The notes under the pieces were generated by a model. That model was given only the letters and a program-made list of their open reading frames with translations, did not search any database and was not told the origin of the DNA. DNA of 64,000 nt from Congeria kusceri (lineage: Eukaryota > Mollusca > Bivalvia > Myida > Dreissenidae), in NCBI GenBank assembly GCA_027627225.1, contig CM051025.1, positions 57,599,681-57,663,680 on the forward strand. Direction: 5' to 3'. Position numbers and translations under genes: made by a program. Below are positions 1 to 11,501 of the stretch, in pieces. Each line of letters opens with the position of its first letter. Position 1 is the first letter of the stretch.

Positions 1-172
1 CATGTCTGAATGTGGTGTAATTTCCGTTGAACACTCCTGTTAACTATGGGTGACTGTTTTCAATTAACATAAACTACTCTGACCTTACCTGCTCGTTATG
101 ATAATACATGATATAAGTAGCTAAAATATAATAATTTACATAAAAACATACCTCTTTCTCTTTACCCTAAAA

Positions 173-3100
173 TTAATAAGTGATGCTAGGCACACGGAAT
201 TCGTTGTAGAACTTTACACACTTCTTATAAAGCGTGTCCCCTAACAGTGATCGACATTCAGACTCCCCGTATTTTAGATACTTGAAGAAGTGTGACATTT
301 CATTCTCGGAAGGGATATCGGTATACCTTGTGATAGGAACATTAACTGAAGAGCTAGATGTTTGCCATCGTGTTGTTGGTTGCTCACTAGGCTCAGTTAC
401 GGAACCCTTGTTTCGTGTAGTAGACTGACTAGCCATATCACGACTCATGTCGTTCTCTCTTCGATAGTTTCCATCTTCTGTTTCTGGGAATTGTGCAGAT
501 TGTTGATAACTGTCCGGTCCCTTTTGCGATTTCTGTTCAGCAAATCTACTTTGTCCCAAACTCGCATCACGACCCTCATTGAACACTGTGTTCATTGCGT
601 TATTTCCACTCCCATAAACATTTTGTGCGTAACTTTTTTCAGGCGTTAACTGATGAGGCTTTTGATTACCCGTACCCCAAACCTCCCGGACGACAGGTCG
701 GTTTCCGTCGGCATCATCCTTCACAGCCTGACTGTTTCGGGAGCTAGTAGGTCTCGTTGACTCGTAGGTAGATGTTCTGCTACTGTTCCTGCGTACGGAA
801 TGTCCTTGCGCTGTGCCTCTCATCAGGATCGCACCTCCTTCGTGTAGTAACAATGCTGGCCAGACAATATACTGAACCTCACTTCCGGACTTGGTGTAAT
901 ATTTGTAGAGGTTAGTGTCAAAATCTGTATCTGGCGCTGCAGCTGGGGCAAATACTACAGAAGGATCGTGTGTGTTCATCAACCAACACAGTTTTACGCA
1001 TTCGGCTATGTATTTACAAACCTCGGGGTTGGAGAAAAATTCTCGGTTCTTAGCTTGTGTTTTCCAAGCATACTCCTGAAAAAAATATACTCGTAAATAA
1101 AGAATACTTTCTAACGATACAATTCAGACATTACGCTTTTTTTGATTTAATTGGAACACAAACCAACCTTGCATAGAGCTTGGATACTGAGTTCTGCTGT
1201 GTATTTTCTGAACTCTTTAGTCTGCTTCTTGAGTTCAGGTGTATCTGGTATTTGTCCCATCTGAAACATATTATCATACATATATATGCACCAACATATG
1301 CCTACGTACTTAGAAATGACTTCATCGATAAGAAATATTGTTTCTACGTGTTTATATTTTATTTCAAACTTATATATGCACTTTAAATGAACAAGGCGTG
1401 GCTATTTTCTGTTTATATTTTTAAGTACGTGTTACCATTCTATATGAATAGCAAAGCAATATCAGCAAAGAGATAACGAAGCTTCAGTATACAATACCCT
1501 GCCAAAAAGATAAAGGTCATTTCTATCATTTTTATTATGTTAAGGTCCTTTCTGTCATTTTCAATATGTACATCATTTCTGTCATTTCTATTATGTAAAG
1601 GTCATTTATGTTATTTCTATAATGTAAGGGTTATTTCTGTCATTTTCTATTATATAAGGACCATGTCTGTCATTTCTAAAACGTAAGAGTCATGTCTGGC
1701 ATTTCTATCATGTAAGGGTCATTTCTGTCATTTATATTATGGAAAGGGTCATTTTTATAATTTCTGTTCTGTAAGGGCCATTTCTGTTATTTCTATTGTG
1801 TAAGGGTCATTACTGTCATTTCTATTATGTATGAGCAATTTATGTCATTTCTATTATGTAAGGGTTATTTCTGTCATTTATATTATGTAAGGATCATTTC
1901 TGTCATTTATATTATGTAAGGATCATTTCTCTGTCTTTCTATTATGTAAGGGCCATTCGGTCAAAGTCAAAATGTTCACTGACGTTGAAGTTTTGTCGAA
2001 GCTTAATACAGTTATTAGTAATGGAATACTTATTGTTACATGTATTTATAAGAAAAACATTGAATTTAAAGACATGTTTAGAGTATGTAGATATATGTTA
2101 TAAGGACAACGATCAACATAGTTTGGCTAGGCCAAAGAAAGAAAATATTTTTATAAAAACGCCAAGGCATTAACATATATGCGATATAAATAATATGTGT
2201 GTTAATGAAAACAGTACGACAAAATGTTGGGTTTTTCTTTTTTACAAAAACATTCAAGGAAATAAGGTAAACAATTACCGGGTATTTTTCGCTCACCCTC
2301 ACTGCAAAAAGGCATTTTTGTCCACAAACAAAACAAAAAATTATTTAATACTCCTTAATTTGATAACTTAGCTCTAACAATAAAAAGCGTCGTAAATAAA
2401 TTACAAATTACTATTCGTCTCTGTTCGTCTCTATGTATTATAAATAAGCCAAGCTTTTGACATCTCAACTATTTAAACTATTCCCGATATAGGTTTATTT
2501 ATAAATATTTAAAATAGTTTGACATATATAAATACTTATACATTGCACTTAATCGAAATGCCATATCCTAGGTAACCCACCAATACTTGGAATAAACGGT
2601 TGACCTGATGGGCAATAACAATAGCAATCCTAAACTAACTCCTTGATTGCTATGCATGTGCCTATTTATTACTATTTGTATGTATATGTAACGATGAACT
2701 GTAATTGTTCAAGTTATATAAATACACTTGCTGTTCTTGATATACCATTTGATAGCTTACCGCAGTGTTCGACATGCAGGCAACTTGCTTAAGTTGAAGA
2801 CTCTGTTCAACGGATTTTACTTTACAGAATTCATTGACATCCTACAATAGAAAACTCCAATGAGAATGTTTGTTCTCACACATAAGAGAAGTATCCATAT
2901 TAATACATTGACTATCTATCACCAATTGCAACTGTTTATAAAAACTACTTTATTTGTCGAGATGAAACGCATGCAACTGTTTAATAATAACATTTACTTA
3001 TGTTGAAAGCTGGGGCTGTTTAATTGCATGCCTATATACACGTACAATGTTTTAGTGCATACCATCAGAATGTCAAGAAGTTTTTGAATAGCCTTTTGTT

Positions 3101-6100
3101 CATCTCCGCAGGCGTGTTCTAGTTCTTCGAAGGCGTTTGTCCATTCGTTATCGTATAGTTCCTGCGTAAAACATTGCAGGAAAGTAATATTTGCTCATTT
3201 AGCAAATTAAAGGGTATTACGATTACAACGCAGAAACATGCTTTAATTTAGTAATACATTTAAATGCGCGACACACGACTTTGTACTAAAGCGATATTAT
3301 ATTATACGTATATATCAAGGACATTTATAGCGTATAAAATAATGTCACGTTATTTGTCTTAACAACGCTATAGTTCATACATATATGTAGCTTAATTGTG
3401 CACAGCTGACAAACCATACTAGACGAGCCGTTAGTTGACTCCAATGTATGTCAGCTGTGACCCAGTCCAAAGCTGTCAAACCCACATTTAAATATATTTA
3501 TATCGTATAGATTGCCTAAAATCACGCAATTTTTATATTAAACTTTAGGACCGCTGAACTGCGCGCACGCTCAGGCCATTTCTATAAGACGTCGTGTTAA
3601 GTTACTAACAAAACAAAAACGTGATCATTTCTCAGAAGTTAAGTCGTGAACATTTTATCATTGATAAAAAAGAACAGTATTTTAAATGTATTATTTGTAA
3701 TTTCACATTTTTTTATTGTCAACACCATAAATTCGGATATAACCGCATTTCCAGTATAGAAAATATTGTATGCACGCATGTCCATTATGGTGAAATATTG
3801 GAGTGTAACATGGTACGAATGACGAGGACATAATGGTATTTATAGGTATGTGTATCATTATAGTCCGTTTTTTCTGAACTGGCAAAACGTGAATAATTTC
3901 ACAGTAGTTGAATATGTTATTTTTAGAATTTAACTTTCGTCGAAGATCTCAGTCGTATTTACGGGTATTGATAAAACCTTTTATGATATGCACAATACAT
4001 GATAGATAACAAAGCGAATTCTGCACGGAACATCCGTCGGAATGGCCGAATGGTATTAAGACGGAGTACATCGGTTGCTAACCGAGCGGTCCGGGTTCAG
4101 ACAGGTATACTTTTTTATTTTTTTATTTAACGGAAGTTTTTTTTAACATTATACATTGTTTCGACACGATTGCTTACAGTAAATTATAATTTCCACGAAT
4201 ATAATGATATCACAAACACCACAGAGACGGACGCGGCTGACGATGACGAAGAAGCGCTTATATCAAATTGTTATGCAATTAATTATTTATTTTAACGAAC
4301 CTTAAAAAATAAATGCAAGATAGAAAAAAGAGATTGGAAAAAGACAATACAAATACCCGTTGATATAAAATCTCATTTTTATAATAAAAGCATTTAACAT
4401 TTAAAGTATCATACTTTTGAGCCAAATATTGTTTTTAAATGACGGGACTCGAACTAGCAAAATCAAGGTTGGCGTGACGAGCAATATACCACTAAGCTAT
4501 TCGCTCTCCAATAATGTATGGGTAGTAATTTCTAATCTATTTAAAACCCTGCTTTAAATATCATACGTCACACGTTGTATTTTCTATCGATACCCGATGC
4601 AAAATATCAGAAAATCACGAAGGCTGGCCGAGGATATAAATAACGCATTCAACCACCGTGAAATTATGCAAGCTTTGACAGTTCAGAATAAACGGACTAT
4701 ACTAGATGATACTGATAAATTATTTTGACGAAGATTTCACAAAATACGATAAATTTTTCTCACCGAGTGTTTTTCTGCCAGTTTTGACGGCCTGTTTGAA
4801 TCACTGAGATCAGCTATCTGGGGGTTGTTCTCCGTCAGCTTATTACCCATCTGCCTGCTTAGCCTTAAGTTAGACACGTGGTACAAAATCTGCGTACCCC
4901 AATTTTTGCATATGAACCAGAAAACAAGTGCTGTCACTATCGGGTGACATGCCCCCGAACACGGTTTCAGTAAGTGCCACACTGACACCAAGATGAATCA
5001 TTGTAAATAAAAGTGAATGAAAAATGTAAACTTTATTACTTCAGTCTAAAATTTAAATGGCTGCTCTGGAAAAAATTATGAAAACTTAAACCAAAATTTC
5101 AAAGATAAAAAAGGGGCATAAATCTGTCAAAATACAAAACCAAGTTATGGTGGCTGCTTTCCGTGGTTGAGATGTTGATAGTAAAGAAATATTTTAAGTT
5201 TCAAGTAAATACGTTTGGTGGTATTCAAGTTATTGGACTTCATGAACAACTTTAAACAAATAATTAAGTTGAAAAAGGGTCATAAATCTGTCAAAACACA
5301 AAACAGATTCATGGGGGTTGCTTTCCCTGGCTGAGATGTTGATAGTTAAGAAATATTATGAGTTTCAACAACATACCTCTTTTTTTTATAGTATTCAAGA
5401 TATTTACCATATATAGATATCAAGTATATCAAGACCTCATGAAAAACTGTAACCAACATTTCTAAGCTAAAAAAGGGGCATAAATCTGTCTTAACACAAC
5501 ACAGAGTAATGGTGGTTGCTTTTCTTGGTGGAGATATTGATAGTAAAGAAGTATTTTAGGTTTCAATTAAATACCTTTGATAGTATTGAAAATATTGAAA
5601 TTGATTGAACAACTTTAACAAAAAGTTCAAAGTTGAAAAAGGGACATAAATCTGGCAAAAGACAAAACAGAGTTATATGTATTATTTTCTCCAGGAAGAA
5701 TTTGACAGGAAAGAAGTTCTTTAAGTTTCAAGCAAATACCTTGGATAGTATTCAAGATATTGGACTTTAACAAAAAACTTTAACCTTGTTCGGTTCGATT
5801 TTAATATTCCCTCCTTCGGAGGCATAACACCGATAATAACATACTAGTAAGCTGGACTGGTACCACAGTTAAAAACCACTTTTACATTAAAAGGTGTTCA
5901 CGAGTTACCACACGCACAGGCAAAATACAAAGAAAAATGTTTGTGTATATCAATATGATTAGAAGAATCAGTATCCTACCTTGTGTTGGATTCGGACAAT
6001 TCTGCCTTGACTTTTTCTAATTCCTTTTTTGTTCTAGTCAGTTCCATTTGCTGATGTTGATTTTCTGCTGATAGGGCGCTTTCCTTTCTCTCGAATTCAC

Positions 6101-7446
6101 GCTTTGTGTCTGCCAGTTCTTGGTTTACTTCATCGTACTTGGTTTTATAATTTTCTTCTGACAATTTCAGATCTTCATATTCCTTAGCGTAGCGGTCTAT
6201 TTCCTCAGCGTGAGCAACCATCGTCGACTTAAGTGTGGCTTCCAGTTTAGCATTCTTATCTACTAGAAGTTTGACCTGCATTGTCTGTTGTATGCGGGTT
6301 AGCTGTCAAATTATAACAGTATGTAATATTAAATTTAAACACACTCTTATTCAATTGCAATCCGTTATCTGTTCCTTGTTTTGGCAAAATGAATATGATG
6401 TTTAGTTTGTTTACTGAAATGGCATATCCATTTATAAATCAACAACAAAATAGCAATTGTGTAGATAACTATGAATGTTACCAATGCAATAACTGTTGTT
6501 TTATTTTACAAAACCTAGTTTAATAACTGAAAAGCCGACACATGTCTTAGGTTGGTGATTATTGTAAGCGGGCACCAATCTTTTCAGCCACAGTGTATAC
6601 CTTTCACATAAACGCATATATTATTTAGATAGCTTTTGTTTTGCGTTTCGTGTTGGGTTATTGTGTCATCGTACAATTATGTATATGCTTGCATGTATAT
6701 TTGACGATATGACAAGATGATAAATTATTTTAAATATTGTCATTGTAATGGCTTTATGTTACTATAACTGAACATTACTAACACACATTGTATAATGAAG
6801 TTGCTAAATCAAATATAATTGTGTAGTCTTCGTAAAAGCAGTATATAGTTCAAAATAATAAGACACCTGCTATCTAACAATTGGAAATGATAAAATACAC
6901 GCATGTTAACTATGCATTCTAAAAAGTACAATTATCTCATTACAATAAATAGTAACAGTTTTACTTTAGACGTACGTTATGCATCTCTTGTTTAGCATCT
7001 CCAACCAACTGCTGCATCTCTTCGAACCTGCTTAACAACGTTCGAAGGGCCCTTGTTGATAATTCCTCATTCGTAACAGTTCGGTTTTGCTCTTGTCCGG
7101 TTTCATTTTCGGCGGAAGGCAGCAACGGCTGTTGACGCGAAGGCTGGTGTCCACCAGTTATGGATCCAGTAGACCTTGACACACCGGGTAGCGATATGAA
7201 AGGATGTTTGTTGGAATTTACTGCAGATGGATTTGGCGAGTATGAATCATTTTTAGTTCCAGAATTTATATCACCAGCGTCGGATCTATCCAGACTACCA
7301 GAACGCTTGTCCACATCTGAGGGTTTCGACTGAGCATTTGCCCTGGACTGCGTATGCGTTTGGTTTCGACTGCCAACACGAGAAACTCGTGAGTCTATTG
7401 AACTGATATATGGCGACGTAGCCTCAGAAGCTGCGTACCTTTCCAT
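173..7446 (-). CDS. SPATA18: SPATA18/MIEAP-like protein (mitochondria-eating protein family), complete 7-exon gene
   Basis: Coding exons on the minus strand are 7446-6976, 6302-5980, 4857-4764, 3161-3063, 2841-2761, 1260-1168 and 1075-173. All junctions are GT/AG with consistent phase, giving 687 residues (human SPATA18 is about 540). Exon 1 (residues 1-157) is polar and ends in a short helix. Exon 2 (158-264) is a heptad-like coiled coil rich in E, K and L. Exon 4 holds ELYDNEWTNAFEELEHAC. Exon 7 starts the C-terminal MIEAP domain with CVKLCWLM, then VWPALLLHEGG and RGTAQG, which are family hallmarks. A Ser/Thr/Asn/Gln-rich linker of about 160 residues and a final helix ending in FYNEF follow. 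Known family role: p53-inducible mitochondrial quality control with cardiolipin binding; whether the mollusc protein does this is inference. An alternative in-frame ATG lies at 7476; I prefer 7446, which has a G at +4. The paralogue begins at 60862. Confidence 0.88.
1519..1957. repeat. 29-bp minisatellite, about 15 degenerate copies
   Basis: A unit close to GTAAGGGTCATTTCTGTCAT plus TTCTATTAT repeats head to tail with point changes and small indels. It lies in the intron between exons 5 and 6 of the left MIEAP-like gene. It has no coding potential. Confidence 0.85.
4036..4105 (+). tRNA. tRNA-Ser(GCU)-like sequence, degenerate (pseudogene or SINE head)
   Basis: An A-box-like TGGCCGAATGG, an anticodon arm with loop TTGCTAA (anticodon GCT) closed by four pairs, and a partial B box GGTTCAGA are followed by a T run at 4111 that could stop RNA polymerase III. 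The 3' acceptor strand and the T stem do not pair, and the variable arm is short, so a functional tRNA is unlikely. It sits in an intron of the left MIEAP-like gene. Confidence 0.45.
4440..4507 (-). tRNA. tRNA-like sequence, degenerate, reverse orientation
   Basis: Read on the minus strand, this has an A box TAGCTTAGTGG and a B box GTTCGAGTCCC at tRNA-like spacing. The anticodon and T stems pair poorly, so no isotype is assigned. It is 330 bp from the Ser-like sequence at 4036 and in the opposite orientation, in the same intron. It may be a tRNA-derived SINE fragment. Confidence 0.4.
5040..5800. repeat. Tandem repeat array, about 165-bp units, 4-5 copies
   Basis: Recurring phrases are GGGGCATAAATCTGTCAAAA, GTTATGGTGGTTGCTTTCC, GAGATGTTGATAGTAAAGAA and GTATTCAAGATATTGGACTT. 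The units are diverged and non-coding. The array fills most of the intron between exons 2 and 3 of the left MIEAP-like gene. Confidence 0.75.
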
Positions 7447-7510
7447 GATCCTCAACCTTCGCAAAATATAATTCACGAATAATACTTCATGCCTAGTAAA
7501 TATTTTAGAA

Positions 7511-7765
7511 GTGTCGTGGGAAACCCGGTCTTAATGCATGTGCGTTAAGTGTCGTCCCGGATTAGCCTATGCAGTCCGCACAAGCTAATCCAGGACGGCA
7601 CTTTCCGCTTTTATGGTATTTTTTGTTTTAAGGAAGTCTCTTCTAAACATAAATCTACTGTAGGCGGAAAGTGCCGTCCTGGATTAGTCTGTGCGGACTG
7701 CACAGGCTCATCCGGGACGACATTACGCATATGCATTACGTCCGGTTTTCCCACGAAAGGTCTCA
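7511..7765. mobile_element. Palindromic MITE (long-arm foldback), copy 1
   Basis: Arms of about 95 bp are inverted repeats: the left arm begins GTCGTGGGAAACCCGG and the right ends CCGGTTTTCCCACGA. Each arm contains its own smaller palindrome around GATTAGCC, TGCAGTCCGCA and GGCTAATCC. The central loop is the reverse complement of the loop in copy 2 (12416-12675), so the two copies are inserted in opposite orientation. No transposase is encoded. It starts about 65 bp upstream of the preferred ATG of the left MIEAP-like gene, in its 5' leader or proximal promoter. Confidence 0.85.
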
Positions 7766-7769
7766 TTAG

Positions 7770-10700
7770 TTCTGTTTCTATAATTTGTTTAAATAAACAA
7801 GAAACCAATGACGAATTAACACGCTTTTTTATAAATCATAGTAATGTAGCAGGTTCACTCAGTAAAATAATAATAGCATTTGCTAGTATTACATACCTGT
7901 CTCTTGACATTATTTACCTGTTAAATTAAACATGCATAATCTGTGAACTATGAAAACAGTGTATAATAAAACAGCGACACATATCTAATAATGTGCATTG
8001 ATGTCGGACTCATTATTAACATAATGCATTAGAGAACTGTGTACAACACGCAATCATCACTATTTCATGTTTTTGATGGAATAGATGGAATGGTATATGT
8101 CGTAGACACCTTTGGTAAAACTTCTTTATTGACATTTGTTTTACATTTGGACAATGTATGAGCCATTTTCTTGACATATTGATATAATTAGAATCAGTCG
8201 ATAGCTCTGCTCCCACAAAGACATTCCGGGCAAAACTCCGTGTTCGTTGTAATTTTACATTTAACTGTCTTATAATAAACTACGAAATAAACGTAAACTA
8301 ATAATTAAATAGCCTCTTTATTTACACATAATATGTTCGAGTATGGTAAGTTAAAATTATAAAAAAAGTATTTAAAAAAAGTTAATAGTATATAAGAATT
8401 GTAGTAATTACGTGTAAAATATAAACATTTTAACAGTAAGATCCCTTATATAGTGTGTATACAATAAATGCGAGTTATTTTCACTATAGAAAATGTCTTT
8501 GTATTAATTAGACTTCACATAGAAAGTTGTAAGCTTTCAAACAACGCAGTTTAGAAGGTAAAATGTCATGTCCCAACAAACCAAAAATCATAATATAACG
8601 TATTATAAAAAGCCTGCACACATTGAAAAACAAAATATATAAATATTTAATTGATAAACATACATTTAATTTTCAGCATACTTGTCAAAATGCATAAGCA
8701 GTTACAATTGTGTAATGGCTTAAATTAATAATAAAAAAAAGTACCAAATAAATTGTTATAGTTTTGAAATTACCATTTTTAATGAAAGTTTAGTTGGATT
8801 AAATTCGACAAACCTTTTTATGACGTCTGTGTTTCTTTCCGATCCGTTTTACCGTGGTTCTGCACCAGCAACTCGAACATGAACAAGTCTGGCCACGGGT
8901 TTAAATAATATCTATGTCGACGCGAACTGTCACACTGGAAACGAAAGAGGAAGTAAATTGCTTATTCCTTCTGTGCGCCTTCGTGGAATCGACTCAGATC
9001 TCATACGTGTCACCAAAGTTAAATTGTGTTGGCTTACCAAAGCACTGAATAGAAAGTATTGTGCATTGCATTAAATAGTAGTTACAAACTACACGCACGT
9101 ACATACGTGTAATATTGTCTAACGCGATTTTGAAATGCACCATTTTGCGCATACTACTAGTATAGTAGTAATACATGTAATAGGCCGATTTAGAGGGGCG
9201 GGGCGGAACAGGCGTACGCTCCCCGTAAAATTCACTATAAGGCGACTTTTGACCATCGGAAACATTCTCTCGCATCCAAGAATAATCAAGTTCATTAGTA
9301 TCAAGTCTTATCACTCTGTGTTGCACAGTTTGCTCACGTATAGAATCTCTGACGCGTATATTGCGCAATACATCAGGCATTGTTTCGTCAAATATATATA
9401 CATGTATTTGATAGGTTCTTATTTTTCTCCGCCGTCCCCCCCCCCCCCCCCCCCACTCCCCCATCAAACTCCAAACCCTGTACCGCGCATGTATGTGTGT
9501 GACTATAATGAAGCGTATCGAGATTTGTATCAAAGAACAACAGACCATTACAAAGCACGCAATTATTTTGACAATGAAATATGCCTCTACAGACAATAAA
9601 AGCCAATCATTCATACGTAAAGTTTAATTGTTATTTTCGTAATCGATGATTCGGTAAATGAATATTAGGACCAAGTACGTAACATTAAGCTCATTTATAC
9701 GATGAATATATAGCGCATGCAAACAAAAATACGATCATAACGGTCTGATCTGGCGCATCACAGGCTCAGCTGCAGAATAAAACATATGTAGATCTTTACA
9801 CATTTAAATATTCTCCGTGTTAATATATACATATACTATATGTAACTATGCACGTCTTCCTGAGAAGAATCACAACATGCTTGAAAGTGGAAACGCTGTT
9901 TCATCATAAAAAGAAAAGAAACATTAGAATATAGCTAGTCTATGCAGGTAACTCATAATTAAATTATAAAAAACACTACATTCAATAAAAAACAACAACA
10001 AAAAAACAGTACAAGTATAACAGATCTAGGCTATTGAGAATAAATTGAAAAAGATTTGAGTATAAAATGCAGAAAATGTAATGAATACACTAGAAATTAT
10101 TTAAATTAACACATTTAATCAAATTAACACATTGATTATAGCAATTTAACATAATTTTAGAACATGTCAGTCAATAAATTTAAGAATGAATTAAAACAGT
10201 GGAAATATGGAGCAAAGTATTGTTATAGCCCACCGGTTCGATTCAAGGGAGATAATACAATGATACAAAGTGGATCTTACACGCTTTTCTTGTTTTAAGA
10301 AATTCGATAACGATGTTTTCTTTTACTATCTTTCGTTTAAATATAAAACAATAACAACAGGTAATAAGCACTAACATAAATACTATTTCCAATTTAACAA
10401 CGAAATATAAATCCTACTTTCTATTTAACACATTATCAATACTGGTTTCCTTCTCCTGTTATATATCGGGGACCAATAAACCGGAAACAAGTCTAAACCT
10501 GGAGTAACGTACGGTAAAGATTTTACTTTCGTTTTCAATAAATTATAATATTAATATTTAACTAAATCACGTTTTATTATATATCTAAGGGTTCTTAAAC
10601 ACTTCTCTTATTAATTAGCGAATTGTTTGTGAAGTAACTAGTCACATTACATTAAAAACACTATATCAAAATTGATTGTTCTACAATTTTACAAAATACT

Positions 10701-11450
10701 ACACTTCTCAAAATAAACCGAGTGTCTCTGAATGTGGATAATGTTGAGCGAAAGGTCACTTACTAAAATTGCGTTTATGTGTCTTTTATGCTATATATTC
10801 ACTTTTTTAGCACATGGACATTAAATATAGCAGATGTTGAAGCAATCGGTTCATTTTTATGTCAGGAATGTTCGCATCGCGTCTGCACTTTTTCAATAAA
10901 TGTATCAACGGTGACTTACAGTATAATATACTTATAGTAGAGTAGTTGGACTTATTTGATTCGATAGTCGAATATCCGCTGTTTGCAGTTAGTTGACCTA
11001 TCTTAAGTGCACTATAGTCGTTCTGGTGTTCTGATGTGAAGGGCTTAGAACATTTTGACATTTTGCCATTAACAAGGCTGTCCCTTTAATAAATGTGTGA
11101 ACCTTGGTGCGGTGTGTAAACGTGTTTATCTTTCCTTGTTATCTTACGGATATCTTTTCGTAATTTAACCGGTTTAATTATCACACACTTTAGAAGGAAT
11201 TCATGTATAAGTCACTTTTAATTCATGTACTAGTTACTTGATCGTCACATAAAAGCATCATTACGTCTAGGTCTTTATAAGAATGGAAGATCACACTAGG
11301 AGATTTGTATTACATTCTTATATTTATACTAGGACAGGTATACAATTAACATGTGTATATTATAAAGCTTATTAATTATGTCCCTGAACTTCGGTGTGTT
11401 GAGCCCTTTCAAAAGATATAGTACACAAGTTGCTAATTATTTATGTTCCA
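7770..11450. other. Intergenic region between the MIEAP-like gene and HSPA12-A
   Basis: AT-rich DNA with many stops in all frames. The only notable feature is a C homopolymer at about 9437-9456. Open frames of 150-200 codons across 8994-9614 occur on both strands, look like no known protein and have no splice support. Any promoter and non-coding first exon of HSPA12-A should lie here, but I could not place a TATA box or a clear heat-shock element. Confidence 0.6.
9437..9456. repeat. C homopolymer
   Basis: A run of C residues just after TTCTCCGCCGTC. It is prone to length polymorphism and sequencing error. Confidence 0.9.
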
Positions 11451-11501
11451 GACAGAATTGGAAACTTTGTAACACCACAGCATTGACCTTCAAACGTGAC
11501 C
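11450..11501 (+). promoter_or_regulatory. Likely 3' splice site and 5' UTR before the HSPA12-A start codon
   Basis: A pyrimidine-poor but plausible acceptor TTATGTTCCAG ends at 11451, followed by 50 bases of leader and then ACCATGG, a strong initiation context. HSPA12-B has the same layout: TTTCAG ending at 20079, then a 22-base leader. This suggests an upstream non-coding first exon in both genes. Confidence 0.5.

Noticed and set aside
1180..1386. 68-codon plus-strand frame
   Set aside because: It overlaps the minus-strand exon 1168-1260 of the left MIEAP-like gene, which has splice-phase and paralogue support.
8994..9614. 206-codon minus-strand and 154-codon plus-strand open frames
   Set aside because: They overlap on opposite strands around a C homopolymer, show no domain, and have no splice or initiation support. 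Poly-Gly/poly-Pro arises from the homopolymer.
11161..11340. Candidate heat-shock elements upstream of HSPA12-A
   Set aside because: GAA and TTC triplets occur, but none is arranged as three alternating units at five-base spacing; the GAATTC at about 11199 lacks the two-base gap.
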